This document shows, in pieces, positions 32,342 through 42,009 of a stretch of DNA of 64,000 nt; position 1 is the first letter of the stretch, and the number at the start of each line of letters is the position of its first letter. A program made the position numbers and the translations under genes. The notes under the pieces are model-generated. The model searched no databases. It was not told the origin of the DNA and saw only the letters and a program-made list of their open reading frames with translations. The stretch is from Ditylenchus dipsaci (taxonomy: Eukaryota; Nematoda; Chromadorea; Rhabditida; Anguinidae), in NCBI GenBank assembly GCA_004194705.1, contig SADC01000612.1, positions 1 through 64,000 of the forward strand, read 5' to 3'.

Positions 32342-32525
32342 CAGTCGACTCTCGTTATAACGACCCGCAAGGGACCGGCTAAAAATGGGTCGTTATAACG
32401 AGAGTCGTTACATCGAGCGTTCATTTGACTGAATTTTAGTCAAAGCTGACCAAATTGGTGATTTTTTCGGGTCGTTATATCGAGCGGATCGTTATATCGA
32501 GCGTCGTTATAACGAGAGTCGACTG
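32342..32525. mobile_element. Pogo-like MITE, TIR CAGTCGACTCTCGTTATAAC
   Basis: TA (32,340-41) precedes CAGTCGACTCTCGTTATAAC, and GTTATAACGAGAGTCGACTG precedes TA (32,526-27). The 184-bp element repeats GTCGTTATATCGAGCG internally. The termini match the widespread pogo/Tigger form. Confidence 0.9.
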
Positions 32526-32620
32526 TAGTATAATTTTGCTGAAATTATTTTGAGTAAATGTTCTTACTTTCAAAGTTTTGGGTCCCAAGCCCTAAATTAT
32601 TTATATTTCAGACATTTTAA

Positions 32621-32846
32621 AGAGGCATGCCCACGCTAATAAGGGGTGGTGCCCGGGAATTCAAATTTTTTCCTGATCATTGAACTTCTGTACGGATTTT
32701 TGTACTTGTTTTCTAAAATAACCATACCTTCATTAAGTTCTAGGCTTTGTTTTGTTTGAAACCAAGTTGAAAAATCCGTACAGAAGTTCAATGATTGGGA
32801 AAAAATTTAATTCCCGCCCCTTATTAGCGTGGACATGCCCCTAAAA
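32621..32846. mobile_element. TTAA-type hairpin MITE, complete
   Basis: TTAA (32,617-20), then AGAGGCATGCCCACGCTAAT. The right end is TTATTAGCGTGGACATGCCC. The arms carry CATTGAACTTCTGTACGGAT and its reverse complement. The right TTAA has decayed to CTAA. Confidence 0.85.
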
Positions 32847-33077
32847 AGGGCCATTGCCGTCTCCGACAACGGTTGTCCCCCGCCAATTCAAAAAAATTCC
32901 TAATCATTGGACTTCTGTGCGGATTGTTGAACTTGGTTTTTTTAAAACTATACCTAAAATAAAATTCTAGGCTTTGTTTTGTTAGAAACCAAGTTGAAAA
33001 ATCAGTATAGAATTTCAATGTTTAGGCAATAAAATTCGAATTGGCAGAGACAATCGAGAACGCCTGGCCATGGCCCT
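32847..33077. mobile_element. TTAA-type hairpin MITE, GGGCCATTGCCGTC subfamily
   Basis: Abuts the previous MITE. It starts GGGCCATTGCCGTCTCCGAC and ends CCTGGCCATGGCCC followed by TTAA (33,078-81). The arms share AACTTGGTTT and CTAGGCTTTGTTTTG. The back-to-back arrangement suggests insertion at the junction TTAA. Confidence 0.8.
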
Positions 33078-33081
33078 TTAA

Positions 33082-34163
33082 CAAACTTTGTTTTGTGCCT
33101 TTTGAAAACATTAAATAATGTGTAAACAAAATCTTCCTTTCAAAATTTTTATGAGTAACTATGTTGTTGTGGCGCTTATTTGAATGCTATCTCCAAGGAC
33201 TCTGACACATTGTCCTGGCTAAAGTTGACAAAGGACGGAATTTTTGATCCGAAGTATCGAAAAGTCAATTGGAATCGAAAATTTTGAGGAATTGAACCGG
33301 ATCTGTAACCAAAGGCACAAGTCGGAAGTCGGAATTTTTCGGCTTTTCGACTAAAAAACCGAAAAAGAAGGACCGATTTGCTGGCAGTTGCTCACACACT
33401 GGTCAGTTGGTATGGTCACCCGCAAATAGAATCGATGAAAACATTTTTTGAAATATTTTGTTTGAGTTAGAGCAATTGCGATCAGATTCGTTTCTTTATC
33501 AGGTCGAAAAAAAGATCGCCTACCATTCGGTGCCAGTGCGGGGGATATAAGAGCGAATCAAACCCATTTGATTTGTTCTCTTCCACAAAGTTGTTTTCTT
33601 GTTTGCTCAAGGAGACTCTCTGGCTTTCCCCATCTTGCTGTGAACCAGTAGGGTGGGATAAGTAAAGATGCTCACACAACATTATTTCTAACCACATGCT
33701 TTCTTTGAGTGTGGGCTTTTGTGTTTAACTATTGTTCAAGTCTTTTTAAATCCTCCAAAAAAACAATTTAAAGCTATGATAAAAAGGAAGCTAAAGACTA
33801 ACAATACAATCACTCTCACTATCACTGTTGCATCTGGTTAACTTTTGACTTTATATAGTGTAAAAGACTCTTAAAACTTAAAATATCGCCTATTTTTCAG
33901 TTCTGGGCTTTAAACCTCTTGTAGGGCTCAGTGAAAAAATCGAGGAAGCCTTCAAGAAGTTAAAACAAAGACGAAAGTTTAATGGGATGGATAGAGTGTT
34001 AACAGGTAGGCTAGACATAATTTATAATAATTAAATTTAAAGGAGGACACACTTTAGGGGGGGTATTTTGACTAGAAAATGGGATTTTGCGACCTTAAGT
34101 TAATTTAATTTTTATTTTTGACCCATAATTTTTTTTGTACCAATCGCTATTACCATAAAGGAG
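33082..34163. other. Intergenic between GGT 5' side and satellite, nothing firm
   Basis: Short open frames only. A 216-base minus-strand frame at 33,482-33,697 is not recognisable and lacks splice or repeat support. This interval should contain the GGT promoter region (just above 31.95 kb and beyond), but I see no clear TATA box. Confidence 0.3.
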
Positions 34164-35780
34164 CAACTATAGTATACCCACCCCACTCAACTATAGTATA
34201 CCCACAACCCCACTGAACTATAGTATACCCACCCCACTCAACTATAGTATACCCACCCCACTCAACTATAGTATACCCACCCCACTCAACTATAGTATAC
34301 CCACAACCCCACTGAACTATAGTATACCCACCCCACTCAACTATAGTATACCCACCCACTCAACTATAGTATACCCACAACCCACTGAACTATAGTATAC
34401 CCACCCCACTCAACTATAGTATACCCACCCCACTCAACTATAGTATACCCACCCCACTCAACTATAGTATACCCACCCCACTCAACTATAGTATACCCAC
34501 CCCACTCAACTATAGTATACCCACCCCACTCAACTATAGTATACCCACCCCACTCAACTATAGTATACCCACCCCACTCAACTATAGTATACCCACCCCA
34601 CTCAACTATAGTATACCCACAACCCACTCAACTATAGTATACCCACCCCACTCAACTATAGTATACCCACCCCACTCAACTATAGTATACCCACCCCACT
34701 CAACTATAGTATACCCACCCCACTCAACTATAGTATACCCACCCCACTCAACTATAGTATACCCACCCCACTCAACTATAGTATACCCACAACCCCACTC
34801 AACTATAGTATACCCACCCCACTCAACTATAGTATACCCACCCACTCAACTATAGTATACCCACCCCACTCAACTATAGTATACCCACCCACTCAACTAT
34901 AGTATACCCACCCCACTCAACTATAGTATACCCACCCCACTCAACTATAGTATACCCACCCACTCAACTATAGTATACCACCCCACTCAACTATAGTATA
35001 CCCACACCCACTCAACTATAGTATACCCACCCCACTCAACTATAGTATACCCACCCCACTCAACTATAGTATACCCACCCCACTCAACTATAGTATACCC
35101 ACAACCCACTCAACTATAGTATACCCACCCCACTCAACTATAGTATACCCACCCCACTCAACTATAGTATACCCACCCCACTCAACTATAGTATACCCAC
35201 AACCCACTCAACTATAGTATACCCACCCACTCAACTATAGTATACCCACCCCACTCAACTATAGTATACCCACCCACTCAACTATAGTATACCCACCCCA
35301 CTCAACTATAGTATACCACCCCACTCAACTATAGTATACCACCCCACTCAACTATAGTATACCCACCCCACTCAACTATAGTATACCCACCCCACCACTA
35401 TAGTTACCCACCCACTCAACTATAGTATACACAACCCCACTCAACTATAGTATACCCACCCCACCAACTATAGTATACCCACCCCACTCAACTATAGTTA
35501 CCCACCCACTCAACTATAGTATACCCACCCCACTCAACTATAGTATACCCCCCCACTCAACTATAGTATACCCACCCCACTCAACTATAGTATACCAAAC
35601 CCACTCAACTATAGTATACCCCCCACTCAACTATAGTATACCACCCCACTCAACTATAGTATACCCACAACCCCACTCAACTATAGTATACCCACCCACT
35701 CAACTATAGTATACCCACCCACTCAACTATAGTATACCCACCCCACTCAACTATAGTATACCCACCCACTCAACTATAAT
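34164..35780. repeat. 24-bp satellite array, about 65 copies
   Basis: The unit is ACTATAGTATACCC followed by ACCCCACTCA. Variation is mostly one- or two-base indels in the C-rich half (CCCACTCA, AACCCACTCA). The 5' half contains the overlapping palindromes ACTATAGT and GTATAC. Because 24 is a multiple of 3 and the minus strand lacks stops, frames of the repeating octapeptide GGYTIVEW appear; these are not taken as genes. Confidence 0.95.
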
Positions 35781-35884
35781 GACTACAAAACTATAAAACT
35801 GTAAAAAATTCAAATATAAAAAAGTATCTGCATCCTATTATATGATAATTATATGTCTCATTGAAAATATAATAAAAATTTATA

Positions 35885-36326
35885 CAGGGTGTGTCAGAAT
35901 TACGCGCACATTGCTCTTTCTGTCTTAATTTTTTATATGTTATCAATTTAATTGGATTATGCTGTCTGCATGGTATATCTCTTCCTTTTCATGCTTTCAC
36001 GTTTAGACATGGCTAATATCAAGAATCGAGAGCAAGCAAACCGACTTTGTGCGAAGCAGTTCAAACTTGGTCTAGAAGAGATGTTCCGAATAATCGACAG
36101 TGGGCATTCCTAAAGGTTTCAATTTTTGTCTCAATTTATCCTTTTTTCTTGTTGTTTCTTATTGTTTATTATTGTACGAATAAAGATGAATGGGAAGTCA
36201 TGATATTTAAAAGCCCCGTAATTCTGGAGATTTCTCGATTTAGGGTCCCGAAAACGGAAATCGACCGGGCAAGGAGCTACCTCGCCAAATTTTTCAAAAA
36301 AGTGCGCGTAATTCTGACACACCCTG
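35885..36326. mobile_element. TA-CAGGGTGTGTC mariner-like element between satellite arms
   Basis: TA (35,883-84), CAGGGTGTGTCAGAATTACG, CGCAC at the left; GTGCGCGTAATTCTGACACA, CCCTG, TA (36,327-28) at the right. From 36,009 a short frame begins MANIKNREQANRLCAKQFKL, GLEEMF, which resembles the N-terminal helix-turn-helix of a transposase. It ends after about 35 residues, so the element is nonautonomous. Confidence 0.8.
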
Positions 36327-36342
36327 TAAGTCTATGAGTCTG

Positions 36343-37175
36343 GAGTGGGTATACTATAGTTGAGTGGGGTGGGTATACTATAGTTCGGTGGGTGGGTATA
36401 CTATAGTTCGGTGGGGTGGGTATACTATAGTTGAGTGGGGTGGGTATACTATAGTTGAGTGGGGGGGTATACTATAGTTGAGTGGGGTGGGTATACTATA
36501 GTTCGGGTGGGTATATCTATAGTTCAGTGGGGTGGTTATACTATAGTGAGTGGGTGGGTATACTATAGTTGAGTGGGTGGGATACTATAGCGGTGGGGTG
36601 GGTATACTATAGTTCAGTGGGGTGGGTATACTATAGTCGGTGGGTGGGTATACTATAGTTCGGTGGGGTGGTTATACTATAGTCAGTGGGGTGGTATACT
36701 AATAGTTGAGTGGGGTGGGTATACTATAGTTGAGTGGGGTGGGTAATATAGTTCGGTGGGGTGGTATACTATAGTTCAGTGGGGTGGGTATACTATAGTT
36801 TGGTGGGTGGTTATACTATAGTTCGTGGGGTGGTATACTATACCGTAATTTCCTCTAATAAGCCACCCCCCCTGTGATTCAAAATCGTGTCTTGGCATTG
36901 TGTTTTGACGCATTTTTCGAAGACTCCTCTTTGGCAAGTTACCCCTCAATTTTGTAGCAGTAAGATTGAGCTACAAATAGTGGTGACTTGCCTAACAGTG
37001 TCTTCGAAACATAGGTCAAAAACACAATGCAGAAACCATTTTTTTGAATTTAGGGGGGGGGGGCGGCTTATTAGAGGAATTACGGTAGTTCGTGGGGTGG
37101 GTATACTATAGTTCAGTGGGGTGGGTATCTATAGTTCGGTGGGGTGGTTATACTATGGTTCGGTGGGTGGTATAT
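36343..37175. repeat. Inverted 24-bp satellite array
   Basis: The same satellite unit in reverse (GGTGGGTATACTATAGTTGA) fills 36,343-36,842 and, after a nested element, 37,088-37,175. These copies are more degenerate than the left array, with frequent base losses (for example TATACTATAGTTCGGTGG). Confidence 0.9.
36843..37087. mobile_element. CCGTAATTTCCTCTAATAAG palindromic MITE in satellite
   Basis: TA then CCGTAATTTCCTCTAATAAG, CC at the left and GGCTTATTAGAGGAATTACG, G then TA at the right, with C and G runs inside each end. The arms share GTCTTCGA and CATTGTGTTTTGAC-like sequence. It was inserted into the reversed satellite array. Confidence 0.85.
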
Positions 37176-37301
37176 AAAATTTTGCCCTGGTCAAATTTCA
37201 GGGGCGTAACGGTACTTTCGGAATTCTGTTCAGATTACATTTTTATAGGCTCTAGTGGACATGTTAATACAAGTTTATACTCAAAATAAGGCTAGAAAGC
37301 A

Positions 37302-37475
37302 GGCTATATTTTGAGCAAAGGTTGTATATGACTGTGCCTGCCAAAATTTGCGGAAAAAAAATTCCGAAAAAGTCCAGGCTTTCGGGAAATTTTCGTAGCA
37401 TTTTTTGAAAACTTTGTTTTTTTCGCAAATTTCGCAGGCACAGTCAATATACAACCTTTGCTCAAAATATATACT
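37302..37475. repeat. Hairpin, TTTGAGCAAAGGTTGTATAT arms
   Basis: GCAGGCTATATTTTGAGCAA, AGGTTGTATATGACTGTGCC is mirrored by GGCACAGTCAATATACAACC, TTTGCTCAAAATATATAC. No gene is present. Confidence 0.8.
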
Positions 37476-37607
37476 ACAGTAGCGCCCGGAAAATTCAATA
37501 TTTTAAATCTGAATACGATTCTAAATACATACGCTATTACCGTATGCAATATATTATGCTGAACACGAATCCGGTGTTAGATTTCGGTTTTCCCTAACAG
37601 GGACGCC

Positions 37608-37624
37608 NNNNNNNNNNNNNNNNN
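37608..37624. other. Assembly gap, 17 N
   Basis: Seventeen undetermined bases lie just before the exon at 37,625, so that exon may be truncated by the gap. Confidence 1.
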
Positions 37625-40600
37625 AAAGCTGTACAAGTTCAAGTGAAATATCAGTCTGCCACCACGCATTCAGAGATTACCTTGATTCCGTGCTAGCCTT
37701 TTTTCATGTGGAACAGCTTCGTGCATTTGTGAATGAGCAGTTGAACGGTAATTTATTGTTTGCGTATTATCACTCGAAATTATTCGGTGTGTGCTTCAGG
37801 TAATCTTGCTGGAGGCTATAAAGCAAAGGGACCAGGGACTGGAAGGGATGCGAAGGGTGCAGGTCAATTCATCGATGCAACAGTCATCGACAATAAAATT
37901 ATCGATGCAAACTCATCGCTGCAAAACTCATGACAGACCAACAGAACTCATCGCCAAAAGAAACTCATCGCTTGCAAAACTCATCGCCGGCAAAACTCAT
38001 CGATGGGCAAAACTCATCGCCAGCTCAACTCATCGATGCCTAAAATTTGTCGATATTATTCACCGATACTTATATTTGTCGATTGTCTATTCATCGACAT
38101 TTCTATTTCGTCGATTATCTATTCATCGACACTTTTGTCTTATCGTTTTTGCTTTTTTTATGTTACCTCTTATACATATTCAGAAAAAAATTTTATGTAA
38201 GCAGATGCAATACAACAACTCTTCTTTGTATTGACTTATACGTATTATCGATTTATAAAAAATTTCAGGCTTATTTATATAAAGTATAATCCGATACATT
38301 ATATCTCATATCTTCTCTAAAAACCATAAACAAACAAAAAAAGGCACACTCCACTTTATTCACTTGACTCGAATAATAGACAAATATAACACACATTATA
38401 AATTATTCAACTTCTCCAAGAGCATTCATCAATATTTCTTGCCCATGTCGACTTTGCTCATCCGCCCTCGGCTTGCATGGTCCCATAGCCTTACTGCATT
38501 CAGAATTCTTTGATCTTTGGCTACATCAGCACTTCGCTCGGTTGCACAATTCCTGCGACCCATTCCTAAATACGTGATAAACGTATATGTTGTTTTTATA
38601 TAATAAGATTCTTTACATTGTAAAGAAGACGGAAATCACACGAATTGCACTGCGTAGTCCTAGCAGTCATGTCCCACATGGATGGATTCTCTTTGATAAG
38701 TTTGTTGAGTTTGCATTATCACTCTCCATGTGGTTGTTTGTGGCGAGGACGTCCTTCGATTGTCGCTTGATAGAGATTAGAGTGCTCACGCTTGAACAGT
38801 GGACGTTTTTCCCTGCTAGTTTAGAGTCGCTTCTTGTCCTAGAACATTATTACATAAATCTAAATCAGAATTCTTAACTATTACCAATCCAAGTCCGTTC
38901 TACATAAGAAACCAACCCTTGAAGTTCTGAGCACGTTACCAACCTTTTGACCACATCATGAAAGAAGGATACCATTTGATGAAGGCACAAAAAACGGCGT
39001 TAAGAGTAGACGGACCTATTGAACACAATATTTATACATAAATCTTTTATGTACCGAATACCTGCTCATACACTTCAACCTCATTGACATATAGCTGAGA
39101 AATGCGTTCTTTCTTCAGGCGGTGAGTAATAGCTTGAACCAAGTGAAACGAGCTCTCCCTCAACAGCGATACCCGAATAAACAGTTTGCACTGCGTTTTG
39201 AACTGCCCGCTCATAATCAAACTTGATGCGCTCTGGAACTAGCCCTGGGTAGTCCTATAATACATTGTTAGCCATCTGAGCATGCAAAAAAAAACCAATA
39301 AATACCTTTTTGAGAAGTTTGAAAAAGCGAATATAGGTTTCTTATCAGTAGATGGCAAGAGAGCAAAAGCAATTGGAAGGACAAGTCGATTGCAGACTAG
39401 ATCCCATCAGCTGCTTGTACCATCGTTTCTCTTTCACCCATATGACGTAAAGCTAAATTATTTGTCAAAGCTATAAAATATAAAATCCTATTACTTAGGA
39501 AATATACCGTCGAAAATTTCTTGTCACGATAGCCACGTCGGGACTGCAACGCACATCGATCATAGGTACCATCACCATACAGACGTTTGATAGGAGCCAG
39601 TATACCCTGAGTTTGGAAGTGAGTATCACCAAAAGAGTAAAATTCGCTAAAGTATTAGGTAAAAAGACATACTTAGCTCAAATAAAATCATACCTGAGAT
39701 CATCCAACCCACTGTCTTCAAGAACAAAGAGCTCACCATCGGGAAACGTCTTCAGCTGATCAGGAACTTCAAAAGAGTAGTCGGTAGGTGCAGGTCCAAG
39801 TCCAAGCTTTCGTCTTCGCTTTTTTCCAAGCGCGCTGTCTCATACTGCTGCTTCTTGGAGTGAACCTCTTTCAGCATCATTGAGCAAAGCGAGATTGATT
39901 AACGGCAGCTAGTGTGAGCCTAATTTTTTCAATAAGATATACAAACGAAGAACTAGAAAAGCTTACCATATCTGGATTAGTCTTTATCATTAAATCCTGA
40001 GCATCAATTAGCTTTGCATTAGACACACGCTGAGGAGCTGCTGCGCATTTGTGAAGACCTCTTCTGAAGCGTAGTTTTCCCGTTGCTTTGACAATCCACA
40101 ATCTAGCTCTGCACCCCGCTTGGAATTTGTCACATCGGTAGAAGGAAAAGCGATTGCATCCTGAGTCTTTGTCCTTGGAGAAGAGCTTGCCTTGATAGTT
40201 GATTTTGCTAGCTTCCTTTCGCTGAGAATTGACCCATTCTATCTCGACATCATTTATTTCTTCCCACTCGACTTCTTCCTCGCTACTGTGTCCACCGCTG
40301 TTGTCACTGTGCTCGCTGTAGTCGCTTGCGCTCATCTAATTCTGAAATAGTTATAAAACAGTAAAAGAAAAGAAAAATTGATCTACAAGGACAGCATAGT
40401 ATGAATCAAGGAATGAAACTATCGACGAAACACAAGTGTCGATGAATAGGCAATCGGCAAAATATAAGTGTCGATAAACGAACAATCGACAAAATACAAG
40501 TGTCGATGAGTTTTGCAAGCGATAAGTTGCTTTTGGCGATGAGTTTTGCCATCGATGAGTTTTGCCGGCGATGAGTTTTGCAAGCGATGAGTTTCTTTTG

Positions 40601-40720
40601 GCGATGAGTTTTGTTGGCGATGAGTTTTGCAGCGATGAGTTTTGCATCGATAAATTTTTATTGTCGATGACTGTTGCATCGATGAATTGACCTGCACCCG
40701 ATGCGAAGAAAGTTGAATGA
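37625..40720 (+). CDS. 3' end of an unidentified host gene, last exon split by a MULE
   Basis: One exon (gap to 37,747) reads ISVCHHAFRDYLDSVLAFFH and VEQLRAFVNEQLN. A 52-nt intron (GTAATT...GCTTCAG, 37,748-37,799) follows. The last exon begins at 37,800 and reads GNLAGGYKAKGPGTGRDAK. At 37,855 a transposon starts. After it, beyond the repeated GATGCGAAG, the frame resumes as KKVE and stops (TGA 40,718-40,720), with AATAAA at 40,817-40,822. In the present sequence the frame instead runs into the transposon terminus and stops at about 37,931, replacing the last few residues with about 25 transposon-encoded ones. The helical, small C-terminal piece was not recognised. If transcribed, it may still be functional because only the extreme C-terminus changes. 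Confidence 0.6.
37856..40699. mobile_element. MULE transposon with tandem-repeat TIRs and 9-bp duplication
   Basis: The left end GGTGCAGGTCAATTCATCGA and right end TCGATGAATTGACCTGCACC are exact inverted repeats. Both arms (about 300 bp each) continue as tandem ACTCATCGCCGGCAAA units in opposite orientation. The flanks GATGCGAAG (37,847-37,855) and GATGCGAAG (40,700-40,708) are an exact 9-bp duplication, the standard Mutator length. A minus-strand transposase of MULE type lies between the arms. Confidence 0.92.
38420..40335 (-). pseudogene. MULE transposase with FLYWCH-like N-terminus, degraded
   Basis: Exon 1 (39,967-40,335, 123 codons) starts MSASDYSEHSDNSGGHSSEE. It has an acidic head and a Cys/His cluster (YRCDKFQAGCRARLW, then LHKC) like a FLYWCH/WRKY-GCM1 zinc-binding domain. 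Downstream pieces show KLGLGPAPTDYSFEVPDQ, SFGDTHFQTQGILAPIKRLY, GDGTYDRC (catalytic DGT), LVLPIAFALLPSTDKK with YIRFFKLLKK, FDYERAVQNAV (second D), FHLVQAITHRLKKERISQLY, LVSYVERTWIGN, LATNNHMES and a C-terminus GRRNCATERSADVAKDQRIL ending in stops near 38,420. Reading frames shift between several of these (about 39,330 and 39,150 among others), and one in-frame stop is present near 39,830, so it is probably inactive. The young, exact 9-bp duplication suggests mobilisation in trans or that some breaks are consensus errors. Confidence 0.8.
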
Positions 40721-40816
40721 GAATGCTGATCTTGACTGCAGGAAATTTAATGTCGACGTTTTTTGACTCCGTATTCCTCTTGTGGTGTGCCTCTCTGTTG
40801 ACCTTGTATTTTGGCA

Positions 40817-40822
40817 AATAAA
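40817..40822 (+). other. Polyadenylation signal of the interrupted host gene
   Basis: AATAAA about 100 bases after the displaced stop codon at 40,718-40,720. Confidence 0.4.
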
Positions 40823-41156
40823 TTGTTTCTTTAGCGCCGTTCTGCCTTCTTAATATTTTTTGCCATTCTCTTAAAACGTCAGAGTGGGAGGGCTTATCAT
40901 TTAGCTGAATTGTTCGGTTTTGTCCGTGTATAGAAATTTTACTCAGTGTCTTTTTAACTTGAAGAGCCAGCTATGGTTACCTACATTAAGGGGCAGTTGT
41001 ACTTTTGGGTGTGTTTTTATGAGAGTGTGTTTTTACCTGTTACTTGACAAAATCTGCAGAGCTGCAGCAATCGTATACTATAGGGTGATGATGCAAAGAG
41101 GTTTGACTTATTTAGTGTTTCGTGAACTTCAGATATTACTGCTTGTGTTTGTTATA
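40823..41156. other. Intergenic, nothing recognised
   Basis: Downstream of the interrupted gene. No coding sequence or element could be supported. Confidence 0.3.
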
Positions 41157-41568
41157 CAGGGTGGGCCAATTTTTTGGAGCACTTTAAACGATCATAACTT
41201 TTTTCTATGATGGAATTTCGAAATTCTGTAAACGCCATTCGACCCAGAATCAAAAAACAATTTTTTTGGTGCATAGAGCTCGAAAAAAAATTTTGGTCAA
41301 AATTTTTGAATTTGCCTTGGTCCACCCTGTGTTCTAAAAACGTCGATTTTTCGCCACTGCTTGTTGTTGTGCAAAAAATCGACGTTTTTAGAACACAGGG
41401 TGGACCAAGGCAAATTCAAAAATTTTGACCAAAAATTTTTTTCGAGCTCCATGCACCAAAAAATTGTTTTTTGATTCTGAGTCGAATGACGTTTACAGAA
41501 TTTCGACATTCCATCATAGAAAAAAGTTATGATCGTTTAAAGTGTTCCAAAAAAATTGGCCCACCCTG
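41157..41568. mobile_element. TA-CAGGGTGGGCC palindromic MITE
   Basis: TA, CAGGGTGGGCCAATTTTTTG, GAGCACTTTAAACGATC at the left; the right end is the mirror (GATCGTTTAAAGTGTTCC, GGCCCACCCTG, TA 41,569-70). The arms are near-identical to a loop at about 41,360 (CGCCACTGCTTGTTGTTG). No coding capacity. Confidence 0.9.
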
Positions 41569-41570
41569 TA

Positions 41571-42009
41571 CTTCTCCGACTTTTAATGGCTAGTTAGGTT
41601 TATGTGTTTAATTGTTTTTTTCTTTCTGGGATTCAGTACCGAGTTGGGGGTTTTTTTCTGTGTTTATTTAATTAACGGCATGTTGTGATGTTTTTCACTA
41701 GTTTTTCATAATTTTTTGGACATAATTTAGTTTATCATACGAACTGATTAGCATTTCTTGATAATCCCTCAACAGCACTCAATTTTCTTAAAATATCAGC
41801 AGGGGGATCAATAGAAATTTTGACTCGAGGTGTAACGAATGCTCCTAAGATTAACTAAAAAGTGCGAAGAGAGTTCTTGGAAAAAATTTAGGAAATTCCC
41901 GCATAATTTTGCCCACATTGTGATTAAAAAAATCTAATCTTGAGAAAAATTTCACATAAATATATTGAAATAATGCCCACAATTTTCAGCTTACAACATC
42001 GGCCATCTA
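41571..42009. other. 5' side of the Costars gene
   Basis: No coding sequence is recognised. A TTTTCAG at 41,983-41,989 just before the proposed start could be the acceptor of a 5' leader or upstream coding exon. Confidence 0.35.

Noticed and set aside
33482..33697. A 71-codon minus-strand frame upstream of GGT
   Set aside because: No recognisable motif, splice site arrangement or repeat supports it as an exon.
34150..34845. Three open frames (69-87 codons) of the repeating octapeptide GGYTIVEW
   Set aside because: They are a direct product of a 24-bp stop-free satellite unit, vary only with array indels, and have no unique sequence or splice support.
34164..37175. CRISPR-like array
   Set aside because: The units are contiguous with no unique spacers, and the DNA is eukaryotic.
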